A stretch of 64,000 bases of DNA, taken from Elysia chlorotica (lineage: Eukaryota > Mollusca > Gastropoda > Plakobranchidae). The position numbers and the translations under genes were made by a program. How positions within the stretch are numbered: position 1 is the first letter of the stretch; each line of letters starts with the position of its first letter. Shown here piece after piece: positions 53,854 to 64,000 of the stretch. The stretch is taken from assembly GCA_003991915.1 (NCBI GenBank), contig RQTK01000333.1, positions 403,087-467,086 on the forward strand, in the 5' to 3' direction. The notes below the pieces were generated by a model, which made no database searches, was not told the DNA's origin, and saw only the letters and a program-made list of their open reading frames with translations.

Positions 53854-56075
<2,222 letters not shown>

Positions 56076-56280
56076 CTTGGGCCAGGCCCAGCAGTAGCCA
56101 TATCCAGCTGGTGACCAGAGCGTCGCCTGCCCCCTGGAACCGGACTGGTCATCCTCTCAGCGCCGGGGTTACTGGTGTCCAGTCCCCCTCCTCCGTCTCC
56201 GCCCCGGCTGTGCCCGGATGTTGAGGAGTTTGAGCGCTTGGGCTTCATGGCCACAGAGGCTCGTCTTGCCAGGTTGGGAA
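56076..56280 (-). CDS. Probable penultimate exon of the ankyrin-repeat gene
   Basis: Codes PNLARRASVAMKPKRSNSST and on through a Gly/Arg-rich stretch to GPGP. Acceptor caccctccag (phase 1), donor CAAG-gtgcgc (phase 2). GC-rich and codon-like beside AT-rich flanks. A weaker copy of its first 40 bases follows another acceptor-like site at about 56865-56905. Assignment to the ankyrin gene is by order and phase. Confidence 0.55.
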
Positions 56281-56295
56281 CTGGAGGGTGAAAAT

Positions 56296-56544
56296 GTAGA
56301 TGGTGGTAAAAGGTGGAATATAGATGATGGTAAAGGGTGGAAACATAGATGGTGGTAAAGGGTGGAAACATAGATGGTGGTAAAGAGTGAAAACGTAGAT
56401 GATGGTAAAGGGTGGAAGCATAGATGGTGGTAAAGGGTGGAAACATAGATGGTGGTAAAGGGTGGAAACACAGATGATGGTAAAAGGTGGAAGCGTAGAT
56501 GGTGGTAAAGGGTGGAAACGTAGATGATGTTAACGGGTGGAAAA
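56296..56544. repeat. 25-bp minisatellite, 10 units
   Basis: Unit close to atagatggtggtaaaggg plus tggaaac; ten copies of 24-25 bases with point changes. It abuts the acceptor of the exon at 56280. Confidence 0.95.
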
Positions 56545-56949
56545 GCGTATTGTATAAACTACTCGAAGATCCAAAAAAGCAAACAAAATTAATAATGATG
56601 CAGCAAAAAAAAAGAAGAAAACAGAGCACTGGAGGACAGCAGCATAGATGATGGCAATTCATCGAAACATGCATTGTACAAAAATACATGAAGATGCTAC
56701 AACTCAGAATAATTAGCGAATAGAACGGATAACTGAATGACTGCAACAAAGGTGGTGTTAGAAGATGCAAACGTGCTCTGTATGAAATACTCGACGATCC
56801 TAAAAACCAGCAAAGGAAAATTCAGAAAAAGAAGGTAAAATGTACTAAAGGCTTCATAACCCCAGGTAACCGCCTTGCCAGGTTGGGATCTGGTGGACAG
56901 GAACAGAGACGGTCGTAGTAGATGGAAATGTGTATTGTAAATATGACGC

Positions 56950-59278
56950 AAATATCCTAAAAGCCAACAAACAAGGCATAGTAAAGCTGGTACCATCTAT
57001 TGACAGAGTGTTGGGGATCTAAAAGTCCCATTTTTTATAGGCAAGCGGCATTTCTGAGGTTTTCGGCCAGTTCTTCGCTGCGACTCAACTACCTACTCTA
57101 GTCCTCTAACATAGGGGAAAACAGAAAATAATATGCCTTGGCCAGGAATTGGTTATGAATAATTAATAATTAAGCCCCCTCGCCCCAACCCCCGCAAAAA
57201 AGTAACTGCATGAAATAGCTTAACAGGTCAAGATTAACCCGACTGCACTTACGCTTCATATTTAACTTATTTACAAAAAAAATATGTGTTCCACCATTCT
57301 GTTCATATAGATGAAACTAACTATCCAATTATCTGTATGTTCCTATACTTTATCCCCAGCATTATTTCTTCAATCAACGTTCGTAACCAACAGGCATCAA
57401 CGTAATGCGTTTCATTTTGTTCGTCACTTATTTTTCTTCGATTTCTGAATAACGTTGGCAAACTTTACTCTTTCAAATTTAGAAATCATAACACAACCTT
57501 AAGCAAAAATCTGTTACGCTAAACTTTTCAACAAATACTTGGATTTGCAGAATTATGTATGTGTTAATGTGAAAACCAGAAACGAGTCATTTTAAGGAAA
57601 TGACTAAAACGTTGCTTGGGGAATGACTGAATTTTCAAAGCATTTCCTGAGAATAACTAGTTTTCGGGTTTAACTATAATATGATTATGAACTCCAGGAC
57701 AGGTTTAATGAAAGGCACGGACTGGGGCTGGTTCAAGGATAAAGCGGGCGCCTTTTATGCGGAAGGTCGCGGTTCTATCCCCGATTTGATCGCTATGGTT
57801 TTCCTTACGGTTTGGGTCGGTGTCAGTATAATGTGACCAGCTAATTCCCGAGTACCTCTCTTGGGGTCTCCGTCGCTATCATTTTTTGACCGATTGAGAT
57901 CTCCTGCCAAAGATTTTATTTATTTATTTATTTTATTTATTTTTATTTATTTTATTTATTTCCTTCCATATCCCTCTCCCTTTTTCTGTCTATATATAAT
58001 TCTATATACATCATTAATCATAATAATGTTTATGCCCCATGTGATGTTTGCGCCAAGCTGACCGTGTGTTCTGGAAGTGATGCTCTGCCTACGCCCCCTC
58101 CTCGCCATATCCCAAAAGCCAGCAAACAAGGTATAGTAAAGCTGGTCCCATGCTATTGACAGAGTGTTGGGGAACTAAAAGTCCCAATTTTGATAGGCAA
58201 ACGGCATTTCTGAGGTATTCTGCCAGTTCTTCGCTGCGACTCAACTACCAATTCCTCTAACACAGCGGGTCACAGAAAATAATCTGCCCTGGCCAGAAAT
58301 TGATTATGAATAGGTAATAATAAAGCCCCCTCGCCCCAATCCCTGCAAAAAAAGTAACTGCATGAAATAGCGTAGGTCAAGGTAAACCCAACGACGCTTA
58401 CGCTTCCTATTTAACGTATTTACCAAAACAATAACGTGTTCCATCATTCTGTTCATATACATAAATACTAACCATCCATTCTACGTAAATTATCTGTATG
58501 TTCCTATACTTTATCCCCAGCATTATTTCTTCAATCAACGTTCGTGACCACAGGCATCAACGTTATGCGTTTCATTTTGTTCGACACTTTATTTTCTTTG
58601 ATTTCTGAATAACGTTGGCAAACTTTACTCTTTCAAATTTAGAAATCATAGCACAGCATTAAGCAATTAGCTGTTACGGTAAACTTTTCAACAAATACTT
58701 GGATTTGCTTATGTATATGTTAATGTGAAAACCTGAAAGCCCGAAACTAGTTATTTTAAGGAAATGACTAAAACGTTGCTTGAGGAATGACTGAATTTTC
58801 AAAGCATTTCCTGAGAATAACTAGTTTTCGGGTTTAACTATGATTATGAACTCCAAGACAGGTCTAATAAAAAGCACTGGTCTGGTGCTGGTTCAAGGAT
58901 AAAGCGGGCGCCTTTTATGCGGAAGGTTTATTTGATCGCTATGGTTTTTCCTATTGTTTGGGTCGGTGTCAGTATAATATGAACAGCTAATTCCCGGGTA
59001 CCTCTCTTGGGGTCTCCGTCGCTATAATTTTATGACCTATTGAGATTTTGCAGACGTTGATACAGAAGATAGCTTTGCCTTCTCCTGCCGAAGATTTTAT
59101 TTATTTATTTATTTATTTATTTTATTCATTTCCTTCCACATCCCCCTCCCTTTTTTTGTCTATATATAATTGTATATACACCATTAATCATAATAATGTT
59201 TATGCCCCATGTGATGTTTGCGCCAAGCTGACCGTGTGTTCTGGAAGTGATGCTCTGCCTACGCCCCCTCCTCGCCTT
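56950..59278. repeat. Direct tandem duplication, unit about 1.16 kb, two copies
   Basis: Unit 1 is about 56950-58107 and unit 2 about 58108-59278. Both run from atatcc.aaaagcca.caaa, through ttggggatct/aactaaaagtccc and the SINE segment, to ctacgccccctcctcgcc. They differ by several percent with small indels. Confidence 0.9.
57735..57900 (+). mobile_element. tRNA-headed SINE inside duplicated unit 1
   Basis: Head ggataaagcgggcgcctttt with box B-like cggttctatcccc, body gggtcggtgtcagtataatg, tgaccagct and cttggggtct. The copy in unit 2 (58890-59040) lacks part of the box B region. Confidence 0.65.
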
Positions 59279-60234
59279 CTCCCACTCTTCATGTGGGCTG
59301 AGGTCAGGGGTCACCGGTCTGAATTCCAGTTTCCGACTCTCCCATGGGTCACCGGTCTGAATTCCAGTTTCCGACTGCTCCGCCATGACGGGGAACACTG
59401 ATGCTCATAAACCTGAGAGGAAAAAAGGGGGAGGGGTAGAGTGGAAGAAAAAGAAACAATAGCATTGTTTTATGATAAGCTTTACGTATCTTATATTTCT
59501 GGAAGGGCCATGTAGGTTGGGAGCACCTGCTGATGTTCGCAAAACTAGAGGGAGGAGGGGGGGGGGTGGAAGAGGAAAAACAAGAACAATGTTTCATAAT
59601 AAATCTGGTAGGACCACGCAGAGACGCGGGCACCAGCTGATGTTTGTAAATCAAGGAGAAAAAGTGGAAGACAACAAGATTTTGTGATAAGTTTCCCGTC
59701 CCATAGCTATCTCGAAGGATGCTGTCGAAGTGGGGCACTACCGAATGTTCTTAAATCAAGGAGAAATAAAAAAGGTAGAAAATGACCAGTTCGCGATTAC
59801 AGTTACGTTCCCTTGCGTTTTTAAAGTACGTGATTGTGTTACAGTCAAAACCGAAAATGGCCACGCTCGGAAAATGCCTACACAACTAGGTCATCTCCGA
59901 GTAATTTCTGTTTTAATCGGAACAAGAATTACTTGTGTATCACTGAATTTTTAAGTCTCTAATGATAATGTCTTGCTTCCAGGTTTGACTTTGACACAAT
60001 ACATAGAGGCGGAGGCACCAGCTTAGATTCAAACTGCGGATCTCCAGCTATTCAGTCAAGACCACTAACTGGATGAGCGAAAGGCAGTATTGAAATATAA
60101 TTATACATATAATTAATAATCTCGGCCTATAGCGGCTGGCCATGTGTGTCGACGTACATGATTCTCTTCAGAGACGTTAATAAGAAGACTTGTGTGTTCT
60201 CCATCCAGCCCTGTTGCCCTGTTATTGAGCCTCC
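59279..60234. other. No gene seen
   Basis: Contains a 38-bp direct repeat at about 59311-59385 (gggtcaccggtctgaattcc twice) and G-rich runs near 59555. Two short similar blocks start ctgatgttcgcaaa and ctgatgtttgtaaa (59530, 59638). Confidence 0.45.
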
Positions 60235-60370
60235 TAGAAAACTCACGAGACGTTAAACTAGGACAACTGCTCCGGTCATGCACACGGTTTCTAATCAGAA
60301 GTGCCGGCTAGGCTGCCTTGTGCCCTGCTAGTTGGATCGATGTCAGTATAATGCAGATCTGTCAGCGTTA
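60235..60370 (+). mobile_element. SINE fragment
   Basis: Has agttggatcgatgtcagt followed by ataatgca, a decayed body block, and gacgttaaact upstream from a preceding tail. Confidence 0.4.
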
Positions 60371-60569
60371 ATGAAAACTATAATTATTTCGTACGTTTTT
60401 TGGGTGATCTGTTCAATAATTGATATACTTTTGTTGATTGTTATGGTTGGCAGCTCTTAAAATGTGTGTGTTTGTGTGTGTTTAATAGAGACAAAAGATC
60501 ATGGTACATGAGATAACTTAATTTCTGGCGAAGGGTGTTAGGCAACCTAATCGCGCTTTTTGCTGTGAA

Positions 60570-61243
60570 TATTGCGATAAGTTTACCCTGAACATGAGGT
60601 GGGGTGAGAGGGGGGGGGGTGGTGTTCGTGCAATTGGTAAAGCATTAATCTCCCGGTTGAAAAATCCATGGTTCAAAATCCACGATCGGTCAAAAATGTA
60701 TTTTTCGATTTCGACTCCTCCTAGTTGGGTCGGTATTATAATAATGTGACCGACTGAGACATGAGCTATGGTATCCAAGCAATGTATATGTGTGACAGCA
60801 CGTGAAATTACCAAACATTAGTTTTGGTACCCGTCTGCACTATTTTCTGCTGACTTTGGACGCTGAGCAGCAAAAAACAACAACAACAACAACAACCCAG
60901 ACATGGACGTTAAGAAAGAGCCAACTATTCTAATAACCAACCAAGTAATCTTTCATCAAGTCTCACTACTGCGATAACATTACCCTGAAAATCGACGTTG
61001 GACTTCGTTGGTCAAACGCTCTACCAATTGATGCAATGAACTTCGAGAAAGCGCCGACTATTAAATCAACCAACCAAACAACCAACCAACTAACTAATTT
61101 TCTCTTGCTGTCAATACTGCGATAAGCGTTCCCTGAAACCAACCAACTGACCAATCATTTCTGTCAAAACTGTGATATGCCTACCCTGAAACCAACCAAT
61201 CAACTCTTCATTGATGACAAAACTGCGATAAGCTTACCCTAAA
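60570..61243. repeat. Degenerate repeat carrying the exon 3 splice-donor sequence
   Basis: Near-copies of actgcgataagcttaccct occur at about 60570, 60969, 61112, 61168 and 61221; the last is the exon 3/intron border. The right-hand three are spaced about 54 bp with aaccaaccaact between. Read on the minus strand, four of five retain AGG-gta. Confidence 0.75.
60625..60900 (+). mobile_element. SINE, near complete
   Basis: Head gtgcaattggtaaagcatta with box B-like tggttcaaaatcc; body agttgggtcggtattata, aatgtgaccgactgagaca, ggtatccaagc; then gtgtgacagcacg, ggtacccgtctgcac, ggacgctgagcag and a caacaacaa tail. Confidence 0.75.
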
Positions 61244-61511
61244 AATAGACTTGAGTTCGTGCCTCCACCCTTCTGTGATTTCGGACTGGTCTGGCTCTGG
61301 CGGGGGGACAACAGGGTTGAGCGAGGACCCCATCCAGGGACCGTTACACTCGATGGTGTCCACCAGGGGCCAAAGCCTGGGCGTCCCGGGTGGGAGGTGC
61401 GAGATCTTGCACACGAACTCGGCCGTGTTGCGGAAATCGTTCTCCGGGGCGCACTGGATCAAGTCTGTGTTCTTCTTGTAGCCGTAGAAGTAGAGCGGGT
61501 TCTGGAACTTT
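61238..61511 (-). CDS. Ankyrin-repeat gene, exon 3
   Basis: 91 codons after a split one: KFQNPLYFYGYKKNTDLIQC through CNGPWMGSSLNPVVPPPEPD to HELKSIFR. Acceptor gttatcatcag (phase 2), donor AGG-gtaagc (phase 0). GC-rich codon use like exons 1 and 2. No domain I recognise. A further exon of length 3n+1 is needed before the exon at 56280. Confidence 0.85.
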
Positions 61512-61860
61512 CTGATGATAACATTAAACGTAGAACATTGATTTTTCTAGTTTGTAAAGTATTGTGCATTTCATACTGAGGGTGCCGATTTGAAAAAAAA
61601 AATAAAAACTTACAAGAGAAACAACAGCAAAAACCAATAAAACAAAAATTCCATCCTGTAACTAGTTTATAACAGCACCCTCCCCTTGCTCTGGCAACTA
61701 CTCCCGGAGTTTCTTATATACAAACAGTATATATGACGTAATGGAAAAAATACCCAACATTTTTAACACTTGCTTTTCTTCAAATTTAATTTATCACCAA
61801 AATCATCACACACACACAAAGTTAAATTTTACCTCTTTTGCGCCCGAAATTTTATTTTAC

Positions 61861-62508
61861 CTCTTCTGAGCCCTGCTGTCAGAGCGGCCCGGGTAGAAAA
61901 TGTTCGACCGTTTCTCTTCTGAGGAGGTCAGTGTGGAGTAGGAGTCCTGCCTGGTCAGGAACGCGGCGGTCATGGGTCGCGGTGACCGCATGTCCGGCCT
62001 GGGTCGAGGGCTTCTCGGAGATCTCAAAACCTCTGGCACTGGGGTCACGTTTTCTAGGAAAACAGAATCGTTACTGTCTTCAGTTGGAGCGGGATTGTCT
62101 GCCCTGTAATCAAGACAGTTAGTTCTGTTTAGAACGTGTGTGTTATCTGTATTTTTGTCTGAGACAAGATTGGTTCCACTTCCAAGATTGGTTGAATCGT
62201 AAAGAACATCATTGCTATTATTCAGGGGAGGAGTGTAGTGGTTTTCTCTGGTAGCGACGCCGCTCACATGGCGCTTGTCGACCTCGATGGTTCTGCTTCT
62301 GTTGTTGGTGTTAGTATTGACGCTGCTGCAGCCGGTAGAGGAGCCTAATGGCGTGGCGCCGAAACGGACGTCTTTGCAGGCGGAGCCAGGTCGCTTCCCA
62401 GCCAAGGCAAAGTTGATGGCGTGAACACAAGCCGTGTAGCCAGCACGCAGAGCCTCCTGACACGCCGTCAGCCCCCGGCTGTTCGTCTTGTTCAGGTTCA
62501 CGCAATAT
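61861..62508 (-). CDS. Ankyrin-repeat gene, exon 2
   Basis: Begins YCVNLNKTNSRGLTACQEAL, finishing the last ankyrin repeat (NxxGLTA, then a second helix), then a long Asn/Ser/Thr-rich disordered part with SPRSPRPRPDMRSPRPM and a TRQDSYSTLTSSEE segment that looks like a phosphorylation-prone linker. Acceptor tgtttcttcag (phase 2), donor AGAG-gtaaaa (phase 2). Confidence 0.9.
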
Positions 62509-62906
62509 CTGAAGAAACAATTATAAAATATTTTAAATGGAAAAATAAAACAAAACAACACGGTTTTAATATTCAAGTGAAGCAACATCTATATCAAAGT
62601 ATGTTTTCCAAGACCCAAGTTCTTTTATGCATAGCAAATACAGTGCCCACTCGTTATCTATTTCTTTCCAACTTTTTTTTCCAGATTGCAGTCTTTGAAT
62701 CAACCCATAATGCTCTGGATTGACTTGATAAAAGTATATAAAGTTGGCAACCTGACGCCAAGAATCGTATTTGCATGCATTTTCTGACACTTATTTGGTT
62801 AAAATATACACTTTAATGGCTGATGAGGTTGATAGTTCTGAGTAAGACCAATATGATTCATCAAAAGTCTCGTGGGCCGTAGAATCAACCACAGATAAAA
62901 ACTCAC

Positions 62907-63337
62907 TTGCGGAACGCCTGCGCCACAAGCTGTGTAACTGACGCATCTCCAGACATCGCGGCCAGATGGAGAGCCGTGTTGCCGTCTTTGTCTTGCCGGC
63001 TCAGGTCAAAATCTATCGCCCGTAGCAGGACGCGCACCAGGCGCTCGCGGCACCACATGCACGCAAGGTGAAGGACGTTGTGCCCGCTGGCGTCCACGGA
63101 GCCAATCTTCACGCCAGCCTCCAGCAAGGTCATCGCTATGGACGCGCCCCACTCTGGCGGCTCCATGAGGGCACACATCATGAGGGGCGTGCGTCTGGTC
63201 AGGGGCTCCCGGCACTCCAGGTCGGCCCCAGTGCTCACCAGCAGCCGGACCTGCTTGAAGTAGCCGTAGCGGATGATATCGCACAGAGAGCTGGGGGCTC
63301 CGCGAAGCGCGTTGGCTGTTCTGGGCCTCCGCCGCAT
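62907..63337 (-). CDS. Ankyrin-repeat gene, exon 1
   Basis: 143 codons from an ATG (MRRRPRTANALRGAPSSL). Ankyrin repeats: residues about 20-48 (GYFKQVRLLVSTGADLECRE), RTPLMMCALMEP..AGVKI, SGHNVLHLACMWCRERLVRV, and GNTALHLAAMSGDASVTQLV. The TPLM/HNVLHLA/NTALHLA consensus is clear. Four repeats plus one in exon 2. Ankyrin proteins bind other proteins, so a scaffold role is likely, but the subfamily is unknown (ANKRD34-like repeat spacing is possible). Transcript start not identified. Confidence 0.92.
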
Positions 63338-63555
63338 CGTGCACGGATTGGTTGGTCAGTTGCTTGGTCAGTTGGTGTCTCAACAACAAACGTCAGCACC
63401 TAGGCGATATCAAGGTCACGACTGGTTGTCTACGTCATTCTGAAAGAATTTAGCCACAAATTAATGTTTTATGAAAAGATTTTGCATAAAGTATTTATAC
63501 ATAAAGTTCTATTTTTCTAACTTTCGTTCTCGAACGTTCTCTGACTCTTGCCTCT

Positions 63556-63557
<2 letters not shown>

Positions 63558-63627
<70 letters not shown>
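63558..63627. repeat. (CT)n microsatellite
   Basis: Uninterrupted (CT)n of about 70 bases immediately before a SINE 3' end. Confidence 0.95.
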
Positions 63628-63629
<2 letters not shown>

Positions 63630-63750
63630 GTGTGTGGCAGCACATAAATTTGTCAGACGTCTGTTTGGGGCCCGTCCACAATATAGCCTATATAGTGCTG
63701 CTGTTGGACGTTAAACCAACCCAACCAACCAACCAACCAACCAACCAGCC
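63628..63750 (+). mobile_element. SINE 3' end with caac tail
   Basis: gtgtggcagcacataaattt, ggggcccgtccacaatatag, tgctgctgttggacgttaaa, then (ccaa)n. Gives the clearest view of the 3' end of this SINE family. Confidence 0.75.
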
Positions 63751-64000
63751 TCTCTTTCTCTATCTCTACCTACCTTTATATCTCTCAGTAATTATACCAT
63801 TATGCGTGTATATATTTATAACTTTTTGAAGCTATAATATGATTATGTAATATAATTATGTTACACTTAGTCTATGTATGACATTTTTTGTGTTACAGCG
63901 TCAGGCTATCAGAAAAGGAAGACCTTTAATAGGCTACCTATTCCTCATTTCTGCGACCTTCTGGTAATAACGCAGGTAGACGTGGGCTGATGACCAATCA

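Noticed and set aside
56296-56544. Regular repeats resembling a CRISPR array
   Set aside because: Units are contiguous with no unique spacers, and the DNA is eukaryotic: a minisatellite.
63006-63389. 127-codon His/Arg/Pro-rich minus-strand frame
   Set aside because: A second frame over the ankyrin exon; the ankyrin consensus is in the other frame.

Overview
The window is eukaryotic nuclear DNA: multi-exon genes with GT-AG introns, AT-rich introns, abundant microsatellites, and many copies of a tRNA-headed SINE whose 3' end reads like gacgttaaaccaaccaacc. The protein content is metazoan. A mollusc, probably a gastropod, is my best guess from the repeat style and intron sizes, but this is inference. 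There is one 25-base assembly gap (50831-50855).

Layout. (1) 1-3500: the first coding exon of a Ser/Thr kinase-like gene on the minus strand, its remaining exons lying off the left edge, with a possible CCAAT/GC-box promoter at 3400-3700. (2) 3700-11600: no convincing gene; SINEs, a roughly 400-bp near-perfect palindrome, GA/GATA/TC satellites and several local tandem duplications. (3) 11650-48880, minus strand: one large gene, an ATAD2/ATAD2B orthologue (AAA+ ATPase with bromodomain, a chromatin regulator). I resolved 30 coding exons by splice signals, phase and family alignment; they sum to 6474 nt (2157 residues plus stop) with every intron phase consistent. (4) 49000-53400: probable upstream flank of ATAD2 with an E2F-like site, then satellites and the gap. 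(5) 53400-63340, minus strand: an ankyrin-repeat gene of unrecognised family, five exons placed and at least one missing.

The most striking feature is inside ATAD2. The four exons coding the first AAA+ domain are present twice in tandem (A1-B1-C1-D1' at 40187-36070 and A2-B2-C2-D2 at 35788-32265). The upstream set ends abruptly inside exon D, just before the arginine-finger segment. Across the 609 shared coding bases I count six differences, all synonymous, while much of the intron sequence differs by several percent and carries large indels. This is either a real, partly redundant duplication or two haplotypes joined in assembly. A second point is exon 21 (394 residues), an unusually long basic insert between AAA2 and the bromodomain carrying tandem cysteine-headed RYLRRL repeats that I do not recognise from vertebrate ATAD2.

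The genes look unrelated to each other in function; no operon-like or system-level coupling is visible. Apart from the ATAD2 duplication and insert, the novelty lies mainly in repeat architecture placed at exon edges (repeated splice donors, a minisatellite forming an AG-free tract before an acceptor).
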